Virus record (IMG/VR): IMGVR_UViG_3300031787_000236
Location: 1-44,271 of that record
Reading direction: 5' to 3' (one strand)
DNA length: 44,271 nt
Origin: a virus
The notes beneath the pieces are model-generated. The model was not told where the DNA came from. It worked only from the letters and a program-made list of their open reading frames with translations, and searched no databases. Position numbers and translations under genes: made by a program. Shown here one piece after another: positions 9,707 through 18,319 of this stretch. The first letter of the stretch is position 1. Each line of letters opens with the position of its first letter.

Positions 9707-10536
9707 TCATAGGTGCATTTACTAATTACAACTACAATCAATTAAAACCTTGGGTTGAATCAATTGATGAGTGTGGTTTTACTGGCGACAAAGCCATGGT
9801 TGTTGGTAATGCTTCACAAGAAACGATTGATGAACTAGTTAAAAGGAATTTCATCATCATTAAGATGCATGATATCAAAGCACCAATTCATGTGGCTCGA
9901 TTTCTTTCAATCTACGATTTTCTTAAAAAAAATTGGCAAAATTACAATCATGTGGTTACCACAGATGTCAAAGATGTTTACTTTCAAACAAATCCAATTA
10001 CATGGTTAGAACTTAATCTTAAAGGTAAAAAATTAGTTGCTGGTTCTGAAGGTATGAGATATAAAGATGAACCATGGGGTAACGAGAATCTTATGCAAGC
10101 TTATGGGCCATATGTTCATGAGCAGTTCAAAAATAACGAAATATACAATGTTGGAACCATTGGTGGCGTTTCTGAATATGTAAAAGATATGGTTTTCAAT
10201 ATTTTATTTAATGCAATCAACAGGCCTATTCCTATTTGTGACCAGGCTGTATATAATGTTTTGATTCAAACACAACCATTTAAAGATATAACTCGTTTTG
10301 CTGTACAACTGGATGGATGGGCTTGTCAGGCTGGTACTACCGTTGATCCGTCTAAAATTGAATCATTCAGACCACATCTATTAGAACCAGAACCAAAATT
10401 TGAAGATGGTGTTGTTAAAACATCTTTGGGTGAGCCATTTGCAATCGTACATCAATATGACCGAGTGCCTGTGTGGAAAGAATACATTAAACAAAAATAC
10501 CAACAAGAAGATTTAATTACTTTTAGAACCGAATAA
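9688..10536 (+). CDS. putative glycosyltransferase (nucleotide-diphospho-sugar transferase-like)
   Basis: A 282-residue protein that looks like a GT-A-type transferase. The N-terminus, KSLIIGAFTNYNYNQLKPWV, is followed by TTDVKDVYFQTNP at residues about 91-103, which fits a DxD-type metal site. A 'YNVGTIGG' segment follows and 'CDQAVYN' comes later, as in many stub-type glycosyltransferases. The start overlaps the previous gene by 19 bases, with GGAGAA upstream. The sugar donor and acceptor cannot be inferred. Confidence 0.65.
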   Translation: MAEKSLIIGAFTNYNYNQLKPWVESIDECGFTGDKAMVVGNASQETIDELVKRNFIIIKMHDIKAPIHVARFLSIYDFLKKNWQNYNHVVTTDVKDVYFQTNPITWLELNLKGKKLVAGSEGMRYKDEPWGNENLMQAYGPYVHEQFKNNEIYNVGTIGGVSEYVKDMVFNILFNAINRPIPICDQAVYNVLIQTQPFKDITRFAVQLDGWACQAGTTVDPSKIESFRPHLLEPEPKFEDGVVKTSLGEPFAIVHQYDRVPVWKEYIKQKYQQEDLITFRTE

Positions 10537-11063
10537 TGAATTTTGAAAAAGAATACCAAGAAGCTTGTGTGAGAAATACAGATATACATGAACACCTGCC
10601 TTGGATTTCACAAATAGCTTCTCGTTGTAAACATGCAACCGAGTTTGGTGTAGGATATGCACAAAGTACTAGAGGTTTTTTACGACAAGATATTGAAATG
10701 CACAGTTATGACATTAATGTGTATCCAGAAACAGGTGCTTATTTTAAATCGGCCATCGCTGGCGGAAGAAATGTGACACTTCATGTACAGAGTACATTAG
10801 AAGCTAATATTGATCCTACTGATGTTCTTTTGGTCGATAGTTATCATTCATATGAACAAGTTGTTCAGGAATTGGCATTACATGCACATAAAGTTAAAAA
10901 ATATATTTTCTTTCACGATACCACATTATTTGGTGATAGAGGACAAGGCGGAGAAAGAGGAGTTTGGCCCGCAATCGATGAATTTCTATTTACACATCCA
11001 GAATGGCAATTAGTTGAACGAAGAACAAACAATAACGGCATGACACTCATTGAAAGAAAATAA
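10536..11063 (+). CDS. class I SAM-dependent methyltransferase-like protein
   Basis: A 175-residue protein with a Rossmann methyltransferase outline. Motif I is ATEFGVGYAQSTRG (about 35-47), a D follows at the end of strand 2 (HSYDIN), and strand 4 is DVLLVDSYHSYEQV. The HDTTLFGDRGQGGERGVWPAIDEF segment is like Methyltransf_24 or cephalosporin hydroxylase-like proteins that modify sugars. It starts by TAATG coupling to the upstream transferase and is coupled the same way to a second methyltransferase-like gene. Confidence 0.7.
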   Translation: MNFEKEYQEACVRNTDIHEHLPWISQIASRCKHATEFGVGYAQSTRGFLRQDIEMHSYDINVYPETGAYFKSAIAGGRNVTLHVQSTLEANIDPTDVLLVDSYHSYEQVVQELALHAHKVKKYIFFHDTTLFGDRGQGGERGVWPAIDEFLFTHPEWQLVERRTNNNGMTLIERK

Positions 11064-11632
11064 TGAAATCTTTAGTTGATATTATGGTTGAAAACAATTG
11101 GCGTAATGATACACACTATGAATTTGGCACAGATAAAGAATTCAATCACCGCTATTGTACAGCCTTTTATGATAAAGAATTTTTAAACTATAAAGATAAA
11201 GAAATTAAATTATTGGAAATTGGAGTTCATCGTGGAGGCGGACTTGCCGTTTTTCATGAATATTTCACCAAAGCTCAAATATACGGTGTAGATCCTATGG
11301 ATTTTGGCGCAAAAGAAAATTGTGCAAAATTTCCTAGAATCAATATAACTTACGCTGATGGTTATCGGAGAGAGTTTGCTAAAACACTATTCAACTTTGA
11401 TATTATCATTGATGACGGTCCACATACAAGAGAAAGTCATTTACAATCATTGTCAATCTATTTGTCCAAATTAAATCCTGGCGGAGTATTTGTTATTGAA
11501 GATATTGCACAAATGGAATGGACTGAAGAATATATTAAATTGGTTCCTGATAATATGGTGTATGAGATTATTGATGCTCGTGAAATTTCCAATATGAGTG
11601 ATTCTATTATGTTTGTGGTGAGATATGCCTGA
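11063..11632 (+). CDS. class I SAM-dependent methyltransferase (sugar O-methyltransferase-like)
   Basis: A 189-residue methyltransferase. Motif I is KLLEIGVHRGGG (about 49-60), strand 2 ends in YGVDPMDFG, strand 4 is FDIIIDDGPHTRESH (about 114-128), and strand 5 is LNPGGVFVIEDI. This combination, with IDDGPH and PGGVFVIEDI, is seen in macrocin-type O-methyltransferases acting on sugars. Context in the glycan island supports sugar methylation. It overlaps the next gene by 8 bases. Confidence 0.75.
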   Translation: MKSLVDIMVENNWRNDTHYEFGTDKEFNHRYCTAFYDKEFLNYKDKEIKLLEIGVHRGGGLAVFHEYFTKAQIYGVDPMDFGAKENCAKFPRINITYADGYRREFAKTLFNFDIIIDDGPHTRESHLQSLSIYLSKLNPGGVFVIEDIAQMEWTEEYIKLVPDNMVYEIIDAREISNMSDSIMFVVRYA

Positions 11633-12353
11633 TATTTCTTTCTGTCATCTTGCTTCAGCTGGTAAAAAATTGTCTACCGAAAAAATGGTAGAGAATGTGA
11701 GAAAATATTATCCTGATGCCTATTACTTTTTGGGATCAGATAATGCAGATGATTTATCTGATATTGCAATCGACAATAATTGTGATTACTATCCTTTTAG
11801 AACCAAAGTGGGATATCCTAGTTATAACTTAGAAAAATTATTATTGTGGTTAGAAAGATTTAAACTAGCTTGCCAAAAATGTGGCACATCACATATAATG
11901 ATGATGGAAGATGATGTTTGGATTAAAAAACAAATTACAATAGAAGATGATTGGGAAATGGTAGGCCACGATATTCGTATTGGAAATGTGATTCCTGATT
12001 TCATTATAGATAGTATTGAATCTTTTTCTGGCACGAAACCTTTAACTGATCAGTATGGTTGTGGTGGAGGTTCTATATTTAAAGTTTCAACTTTCTTAAA
12101 CAATTATGACAGAGTGGTTGAGTGGTTTAAAGAAAATCATGATTGGTTTCAAATAAAATATAATCCTTTGGGTTATATGGATTGTTATATGGTTGTATAT
12201 TATTTTTTATGCGGTAAGAATTATTCAGTAAATCCTTATATGACAGATACTCATCACCATCAAAACGATGGTTATGATTATGATAAATTTGTAAATGAAC
12301 AACCAGAAAAAATAGAAATTGTTAATAACTATAAAAAATATTATTGGATATGA
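11625..12353 (+). CDS. putative glycosyltransferase-like protein
   Basis: A 242-residue protein. The N-terminus, DISFCHLASAGKKLSTEKMV, is followed by MMMEDDVWI at about residues 92-100, which fits the DxD metal-binding site of GT-A enzymes. A GCGGGSIFKVS segment near residue 145 and a Trp/Tyr-rich GYMDCYMVVYYF segment follow. No family is named with confidence. The start lies inside the end of the methyltransferase gene, and the stop overlaps the next ATG. Confidence 0.6.
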   Translation: MPDISFCHLASAGKKLSTEKMVENVRKYYPDAYYFLGSDNADDLSDIAIDNNCDYYPFRTKVGYPSYNLEKLLLWLERFKLACQKCGTSHIMMMEDDVWIKKQITIEDDWEMVGHDIRIGNVIPDFIIDSIESFSGTKPLTDQYGCGGGSIFKVSTFLNNYDRVVEWFKENHDWFQIKYNPLGYMDCYMVVYYFLCGKNYSVNPYMTDTHHHQNDGYDYDKFVNEQPEKIEIVNNYKKYYWI

Positions 12354-13144
12354 ACGACATAACGATTGTAACTGCCTTCTTTGATATTGGCCGTGGTGAC
12401 TGGACACCAGATAAAGGTTTACCACACTATCTACATCGAACAAATCAAACATACCTACAAAGATTTGGTCACATGGCTAAATTAGAAAATCCTATGGTTG
12501 TATACACATCAAAAGAATTCGTCAATGATATTAAATTTTTAAGGCAAGACCGAGTTACCGATATACTCACAGTTGATTTCGAAAATAACTTTCAAGAACT
12601 AAGAGAAAAAGTTTCAAAGGTACAAAAAAATCCTGAATATCAAAGTAAAATTAATCTTAAAGAAAATCGCAATCCAGAGTATTGGAATGCTGACTATGTT
12701 ATTGTCAATGCATTGAAATCCTCTTTCATTTCAAAAGCAATTGAGAATAATTTAATTACCACCGACCTTGTTGCATGGATGGATTTTGGTTATTGCCGAG
12801 AAGAATCAACACTCAATGGTGTTAAGAAATGGAAATATCCTTTTGATAAAAATAAAATACATTTCTTCAATATTAAAGAGTGGACACCCAACACATATAT
12901 TAGTGATGTTATTTTTAACAATGATGTTCATGTAACAGGCCCGTGTATTGTTGCAGGAAAAGAAATGTGGCCAACACTAGAAAAAATGGTGTATCATAGC
13001 ATAAATGAGTTACTTAAAAATGATTTAGTTGATGACGACCAAACATTACTATTAATGTCTTATCTACAAAAACCAGAATTGTTTGAATTACATCCAGTTT
13101 CTAAATCGGACTGGTTTGTTGCCTTTAAGGAATTTGCTGAATGA
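12350..13144 (+). CDS. HtrL/YibB-like protein (glycan locus)
   Basis: A 264-residue protein resembling the HtrL/YibB family, which is found in LPS and capsule loci. The N-terminus, TIVTAFFDIGRGDW (about 5-18), is followed by NPMVVYTSKEFV, a helical middle, VAWMDFGYCR and a VDDDQTLLLM segment near the C-terminus. Family members are thought to be glycosyltransferase-like. I place the start at ATG 12350, giving ATGA overlap with the previous stop, rather than a TTG two codons upstream. Confidence 0.7.
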   Translation: MNDITIVTAFFDIGRGDWTPDKGLPHYLHRTNQTYLQRFGHMAKLENPMVVYTSKEFVNDIKFLRQDRVTDILTVDFENNFQELREKVSKVQKNPEYQSKINLKENRNPEYWNADYVIVNALKSSFISKAIENNLITTDLVAWMDFGYCREESTLNGVKKWKYPFDKNKIHFFNIKEWTPNTYISDVIFNNDVHVTGPCIVAGKEMWPTLEKMVYHSINELLKNDLVDDDQTLLLMSYLQKPELFELHPVSKSDWFVAFKEFAE

Positions 13145-13884
13145 AAATATTTGTTAGTGGTACCTCTAATCTAGGTGATTTTTTAAATGCCATGCCTGTT
13201 TTGGCTGGTATAAGTAAAGATGTTGCTAAATTTGATCTTGTGATTAAAAGTGAAATGCGTAAATTTAATGGCATTAAAGAATTTTTACTTTATCAAGATT
13301 TATTTACTGATGTTTCTTTTGATGACGAATTGTTTATGTATGGTGATGTCATTAATTTAAGTTCATGGCCAATTAGAGAGGATAAAAAAGATCCGAATAG
13401 ACCAATAGAAACTTGTCGTTATGAAAATTGGTTGAATGACAAATACAGAATGTTATTTAAAGTTGATGATGATTTCACAGTAAAAACACCAGAATATAAT
13501 ATTACTGTGAAAGATGCATATTATGTTGGTGACCGCTGGGCGGTGGGTAATATTGATGACCGCAGAGAAACTCATATACTATCACATTTAAAAGATTGTG
13601 AGTTTCTTAATTTTAATCGGCCAATGTTGGAGAATGCTTACATTATTAAAAATTTAAAGAAGCCATTTATCACAAACTTTACTGGTGTTGGTATGCTCGC
13701 TGACCTATGTAATGTTCCTTTATATTGTGTTTGGAAAGCAGAAGATTGGAAACCAGAATTTAGAGTTGGTGATGATGTATCGTGGGATAATGGCAAGAAC
13801 ATCAATCAAATATTTGAAAAACATTTCTATTTGAATCGAAAAGCTAAACTTGTTCATGCAAATGAATTGCAAACACTATTATGA
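13141..13884 (+). CDS. GT9-like (heptosyltransferase-fold) protein
   Basis: A 247-residue protein whose start, MKIFVSGTSNLGDFLNAMPVLAGI, resembles the GDxLxxxPxL opening of GT-B enzymes of family 9 (ADP-heptose:LPS heptosyltransferases). The second half contains FITNFTGVGMLADLCNVPLYCVW, like the donor-binding 'GxxSLxAHLAxALGVP' region. It is shorter than a full GT9 enzyme (about 320-350 residues). It overlaps both neighbours by ATGA, and the next gene also resembles GT9, so the two could be paralogues or act together. Confidence 0.55.
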   Translation: MKIFVSGTSNLGDFLNAMPVLAGISKDVAKFDLVIKSEMRKFNGIKEFLLYQDLFTDVSFDDELFMYGDVINLSSWPIREDKKDPNRPIETCRYENWLNDKYRMLFKVDDDFTVKTPEYNITVKDAYYVGDRWAVGNIDDRRETHILSHLKDCEFLNFNRPMLENAYIIKNLKKPFITNFTGVGMLADLCNVPLYCVWKAEDWKPEFRVGDDVSWDNGKNINQIFEKHFYLNRKAKLVHANELQTLL

Positions 13885-14594
13885 TTATTAATATTGAAGC
13901 AGGCACCTTTGGTACAGTTCGTAATGGTGACATGATTGGCGTTGCTAATGTATTAGAGCACATACGAAAAGTTAACAACAATCCACTAATTCAATTCCAC
14001 TTGAAGCCAGGTAATGTTAGCTCTGACACACATTGTCAAACATTTTATGAGATAATGTTGAAGATGACTAACTATTTTTCAACAGAACCGGGTGAACAAT
14101 CATTACCTTGGAGAAAAGTCAATGTTTGGGATTTCAGAGATATATCTGGTGACTTGATAAAAATACCAAACAATGCACCAATGGAAAAGAAGATTGCAGT
14201 ATTTCCATTATTTGATGCTCCTTACAATCAATGGCGCAATTGGCCAGAAAATGTATATAAACAAATTATTGAAAAATTTTCTACGGAAGAATATAAAGAT
14301 TACGAAAAAATAATTTGTAAAAAAGGTGAGCCTACAGAAGGATGTCCGTTTGATGGTTGGCGATATTCTACTAATTTTGTACAAAACTATTACCACATCA
14401 CAACAGCTGAAATATTTGTGGGTGGCGATACAGGTTCAAGCCATTTCGCTTGGGCTCTTGACAAAGGACCTAAAGACCTGTTATACTATGGATCCAGTCG
14501 AGGATTAATTCACACTTTACCATTTTATCTACTAGAAGGAAAAGGCAAAATGACAACATATTGGTTAGATTTTGAGGGAACAAAATGGCAATAA
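13881..14594 (+). CDS. GT9-like protein with heptosyltransferase C-terminal motif
   Basis: A 237-residue protein. KIAVFPLFDAPYNQWRNWP (about 94-112) is like the 'P(G)...KRWP' strand of GT9 enzymes. EIFVGGDTGSSHFAWAL (about 177-193) closely matches the family signature xxxGxDTGxxHLAxAL, which binds the nucleotide-sugar. The first 90 residues lack the usual full acceptor domain. It overlaps the epimerase gene by 10 bases. Confidence 0.65.
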   Translation: MIINIEAGTFGTVRNGDMIGVANVLEHIRKVNNNPLIQFHLKPGNVSSDTHCQTFYEIMLKMTNYFSTEPGEQSLPWRKVNVWDFRDISGDLIKIPNNAPMEKKIAVFPLFDAPYNQWRNWPENVYKQIIEKFSTEEYKDYEKIICKKGEPTEGCPFDGWRYSTNFVQNYYHITTAEIFVGGDTGSSHFAWALDKGPKDLLYYGSSRGLIHTLPFYLLEGKGKMTTYWLDFEGTKWQ

Positions 14595-15598
14595 AAAAAG
14601 TTTTTATTACTGGCGTGGCCGGTTTTTTAGGATCACATTTGGCTGATGCATTTTTATCTAAAGGATATCAAGTTGCGGGTATTGATAATCTATTGGGTGG
14701 ATATCGAGATAATGTTCCGGATGAAGTAGAATTCTACCAAGAAGATTTGATAGATTTTACTAAATTAAAAAATATGATGGCCGGATGTGATGTTGTATAT
14801 CATACAGCGTGCACAGCATATGAAGGCCTCTCGGTTTTTTCTCCATCATTAATTGTTCAGAACACAACGCAAATTGCTGTGAATGCTATAACTGCGGCTA
14901 TTCAATCCGGAGTTCCTAAATTTGTTCATTGTTCTTCAATGGCCAGATATGGAACACAAGATAGAGTTCCTTTCACCGAAGATATGACTTGTAAACCACA
15001 AGACCCATATGGTATTGCAAAGTATGGTACAGAATTACTACTACAAAATCTTGCCGAGATACACGGTATTGAACTAGTTATTGCTATTCCACACAATATC
15101 ATTGGCCCTCGTCAGAAGTATGATGATCCCTTTAGAAATGTGGCAAGTATTATGATTAATTTGATGTTGCAAGGCCGCCAACCTATTATCTATGCTGATG
15201 GTTCACAAACCAGATGTTTCTCTGATATATCAGATGACGTTGACTGCCTTGTGGAATTTGCTGAGAATCCTAAAGCGGTTGGAGAAATATTCAATATTGG
15301 ACCTGATGAGAATCCGGTAACCATTTTGGAACTGGCTCAAGTTGTTGCCAAGCTGTTGAATTTCGAACTAAATCCAGTATTCATGCCAGGTCGACCACAA
15401 GAGGTAAAACACGCCAACTGTTCAGCCGATAAAATCAGATATTTCTTTGGTTATAAAACAAAAATTTCATTGGAACAATCTCTACAAAAACAGATTGATT
15501 ATATAAACTCAAGAGGAACAAGACCTTTTGAGTATCACCTACCACTGGAAATTATTTCCGAGAAAACTCCCAAAACTTGGACACAAAAATTGTTTTAA
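14585..15598 (+). CDS. NAD-dependent sugar epimerase/dehydratase (extended SDR)
   Basis: A 337-residue nucleotide-sugar epimerase or dehydratase. The NAD-binding motif is TGVAGFLGS (residues 9-17, the TGxxGxxG form). The catalytic Ser is in HCSSMARYG (about 117-122) and the YxxxK pair is YGIAKYG (Y142, K146). 'PHNIIGPRQKYDDP' and 'DISDDVDCLVEFAENP' match the substrate-side loops of UDP-glucose 4-epimerase-like enzymes. It ends the glycan island and probably supplies the activated sugar used by the upstream transferases. The exact reaction is not determinable from sequence. Confidence 0.9.
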   Translation: MAIKKVFITGVAGFLGSHLADAFLSKGYQVAGIDNLLGGYRDNVPDEVEFYQEDLIDFTKLKNMMAGCDVVYHTACTAYEGLSVFSPSLIVQNTTQIAVNAITAAIQSGVPKFVHCSSMARYGTQDRVPFTEDMTCKPQDPYGIAKYGTELLLQNLAEIHGIELVIAIPHNIIGPRQKYDDPFRNVASIMINLMLQGRQPIIYADGSQTRCFSDISDDVDCLVEFAENPKAVGEIFNIGPDENPVTILELAQVVAKLLNFELNPVFMPGRPQEVKHANCSADKIRYFFGYKTKISLEQSLQKQIDYINSRGTRPFEYHLPLEIISEKTPKTWTQKLF

Positions 15599-15669
15599 AT
15601 CCAACAATCCGGCGGCGTATATATCGAATCGAATATCCTTATAGTTTAGCCATCAAGATTTAAATGTTG

Positions 15670-15677
15670 TATAAATA
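15670..15677 (+). promoter_or_regulatory. T4-type late promoter TATAAATA
   Basis: An exact match to the T4 late promoter element TATAAATA, which T4-like phages read with the gp55 sigma factor. It lies in a 124-bp gap that otherwise has no gene, 46 bases before ATG 15723. An AAAGGA ribosome site lies between them. This placement makes it more credible than a chance match. It starts the late module running towards 25 kb. Confidence 0.75.
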
Positions 15678-15722
15678 AGCAAATCGGCAACCATAGTGTG
15701 TTGCAAATCCAAAGGAAATTCA

Positions 15723-16913
15723 ATGTTATCATTTAAGTCATTCTTAACTGAAGAATCGGAACAAAGTTCCGAACTCAAACATATTCATCATGCTGAAGAT
15801 AGACCATTAATGCACGGCCATGCTGGTTTTGAACATGCACATGGCGCTTTGATGGCTGCTCATCAACATATAATCAGCAAAAATAAAAACACCAATCTCA
15901 CGATGAAATATGACGGTTCTCCATCAATTGTTTTTGGTCACCATCCTAAGAATGGTAAGTTTTTTGTTGCAACAAAATCGGCCTTCAATAAAAATCCAAA
16001 GATTAATCACACAGAAAAAGATATCGATAAAAATCATGGTCATGCACCAGGATTAGCAAAAACACTCAAACACGCATTAAAACATTTACCAAAAGTTACA
16101 CCAAAACATGGCGTATATCAAGGTGATTTAATGCATCATGCCGACACAAAGACCTTACACGAAAGTTACATTGTAGAAGCAAAAGGTGATGTTTCGTTTA
16201 CTCCCAATACAATCACATATACTGCCAAAGGTAAAGAAGCAGAAAAGATTAAAAAGTCCAAAGTTGGTGTTGTTGTTCACCATCAATATAGTGATGATAT
16301 GAAACACGCTTCTCCACATATTGATATGGGCAAATTCAAAGAACATCCAGATGTACATATTCATGGCGCAGAACATGATACAAGCAAAGTAAAACATTCA
16401 GCCGAAAATGAAAAACATTTTCAAAAACATATGGCTGCAGCCAAAGAAATACACGACACACATGGTCACAAGATGTATGATGCCGTTCATCCAAAACATA
16501 GTGGAGAAGCTGGCCACCTATCAACATACATAAACAAAACAGTAAAACATGATGAAGTTCCGAGTGTTAAAGGTTTTAAAGAACATATACACAACGTTCA
16601 TGAAAAGCAGGCCGCAAAAGTAAAATCTGAAAAATCAAAATCTGAAAAAACAAAAGAAGGTCAATCTCAAATTTCTCATGTTGAAAAACACAAAGCTCAT
16701 TATGGAAATTTATTGTCGATGCATCACCATTTACATCAAGCCAAAAATGCTTTGGTGAAATCCTTAGAAACACATGAAGGTCATTATGAACACCATATTG
16801 ATGGCAAAAAATCTAAACCTGAAGGCTTTGTGGTTCACCACGAAAATGAACCAACCAAATTGGTTAACCGTGCAGAATTTGCTAAACAAAATTTGTTAAA
16901 GGTAAGAAAATGA
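15723..16913 (+). CDS. KxDG ligase/nucleotidyltransferase-fold late protein
   Basis: A 396-residue His- and Lys-rich protein with the motif pattern of covalent nucleotidyltransferases (ATP-dependent DNA/RNA ligases and capping enzymes). Motif I is K62-Y-D64-G65 in LTMKYDGSPSIVFG, a motif IV-like EGFVVH lies at 367-372, and a motif V-like TKLVNR lies at 378-383. A YQGDLM segment near 140 could be a motif III analogue. The family resembles uncharacterised ligase-like proteins of T4-like phages (DUF6267, as I recall). The start ATG 15723 follows AAAGGA. The first residues, MLSFKSFLTEE, resemble a capsid-targeting leader. It is driven by the late promoter at 15670. Confidence 0.65.
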   Translation: MLSFKSFLTEESEQSSELKHIHHAEDRPLMHGHAGFEHAHGALMAAHQHIISKNKNTNLTMKYDGSPSIVFGHHPKNGKFFVATKSAFNKNPKINHTEKDIDKNHGHAPGLAKTLKHALKHLPKVTPKHGVYQGDLMHHADTKTLHESYIVEAKGDVSFTPNTITYTAKGKEAEKIKKSKVGVVVHHQYSDDMKHASPHIDMGKFKEHPDVHIHGAEHDTSKVKHSAENEKHFQKHMAAAKEIHDTHGHKMYDAVHPKHSGEAGHLSTYINKTVKHDEVPSVKGFKEHIHNVHEKQAAKVKSEKSKSEKTKEGQSQISHVEKHKAHYGNLLSMHHHLHQAKNALVKSLETHEGHYEHHIDGKKSKPEGFVVHHENEPTKLVNRAEFAKQNLLKVRK

Positions 16914-18310
16914 CAAGTTTACAATTAAGAATATATCTTGACCGTGCCGGACTAATTAAAGAAAATTTTGGTGATGACCACGATTTTTCAAATTTAAAAC
17001 CACACCATACATATACAACAAAAGATGGACATAAAGTTGATGTTCATGTTTTTAATAATACTAACGGTTCTCATGCTGTTTTTTATAACAAAAATTTAAA
17101 TAATATAACAAAATTAGTTCATTGGGAACATAATGCTGATACTCCCACCAAAGATGAATTAGAAAAAGCAGGTCACGAAAATCACGAAGGACATCTAAGA
17201 GAAGAAAAAAAAGAAGAAGGTCTTGGAAATGATCCTTCAGGAAAAACAACAGAACATTCCACAGCAATACATTTAATTCATCATATGCATACACAACATG
17301 GAACTTATGGAACTCCAGAACATAAAAAAGATTTAACTTCACATGTAAAAGCTCTAGCTGACATTAAAAAGAAATATGTAACAAATAAAACACACGAAAA
17401 AGAATTTAGGTTAAGACAAGCCCACGGTAAAGCAGCAGCCGGTTCAATTATAGAAACATTAAAACAAAAACATGGTCCTCACGTTAAAATTGCTGCAGTT
17501 GGACACACATCTAAAGAAGGAGATATTGGAAAATTCACACAAGGAAAACATAACGATACTCAAGAAAATCCATCCGACATCACAGTAAAAACATATGTTC
17601 CTGGCCATTTAAAGGAAGAATTTGGTGCCGGACATGAACATAATTATGATGGATTTTCATTAAAATCGTCCAAAAAATCTAAAAATATAACAACTAAAAA
17701 TCCAGCAATACATTTGGATCATATGTTAGACCACCCAACAAGAAAATTAGAAACTGAAAAAATTGCAAGAGAAGGATTAAAAAAAGTTCATAGTGAAATG
17801 GGTCACGGTGATAAATCTGCAGCTGAGAGGGGTAGACATATTGATGCCGTTAGAAAAAAAGAAAATGTCACAAAGCATTCTTCCGTTGAACAAAAGGCAA
17901 GCAAATTAGCTCAACCAGTACATAAAGATACTGCTGAAGAATTACATAATCATATACATCATTTATTACACCATACTGGAGATGAAGGACATAGAATGGT
18001 TGGCCAAATGTTAAAAAAACATTTAACACCAAATACCAAAATGCCTTGGTCTAAAGTTCATGTGATGGGTCACGAAGAACATAAAATTAAATCTACTGTT
18101 ACACCCGGAAGTGAACATCCATTAAATAAAGTTTTTAATAATAAAAAATCAAAATATGCTGTATCTAGAAACGGTGCTACAGTAACACTACATAAAGTTG
18201 AAAAAAATGGTTCACATACAGCACTAGCTCACTATAGACCAAAAACAAATAGCAATGCTTTAAAATCCGATACATCAAATTATACCGTTACTCCGGCCGC
18301 TTCACATTAA
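16910..18310 (+). CDS. His-rich late protein, possible PD-(D/E)XK nuclease fold
   Basis: A 466-residue His/Lys-rich protein that overlaps the ligase-like gene by ATGA. A possible PD-(D/E)XK core is present: an acidic residue in a helix (SIIETLKQK), NPSDITVKTY with D223, and GFSLKSSK with S250-L-K252, in the right order and spacing for a restriction-endonuclease-like fold. This is pattern-based inference. The C-terminal half contains repeated His clusters (HNHIHHLLHH) and a basic tail. The pairing with a ligase-like and a nucleotidyltransferase gene suggests a nucleic-acid-acting role. Confidence 0.5.
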   Translation: MTSLQLRIYLDRAGLIKENFGDDHDFSNLKPHHTYTTKDGHKVDVHVFNNTNGSHAVFYNKNLNNITKLVHWEHNADTPTKDELEKAGHENHEGHLREEKKEEGLGNDPSGKTTEHSTAIHLIHHMHTQHGTYGTPEHKKDLTSHVKALADIKKKYVTNKTHEKEFRLRQAHGKAAAGSIIETLKQKHGPHVKIAAVGHTSKEGDIGKFTQGKHNDTQENPSDITVKTYVPGHLKEEFGAGHEHNYDGFSLKSSKKSKNITTKNPAIHLDHMLDHPTRKLETEKIAREGLKKVHSEMGHGDKSAAERGRHIDAVRKKENVTKHSSVEQKASKLAQPVHKDTAEELHNHIHHLLHHTGDEGHRMVGQMLKKHLTPNTKMPWSKVHVMGHEEHKIKSTVTPGSEHPLNKVFNNKKSKYAVSRNGATVTLHKVEKNGSHTALAHYRPKTNSNALKSDTSNYTVTPAASH

Positions 18311-18319
18311 AAAGACAAA

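Noticed and set aside
14459-14490. TTGACA with a TTATAC downstream inside the GT9-like gene.
   Set aside because: The -10 is poor, it is in the middle of a coding sequence, and it does not precede a gene at a suitable distance.
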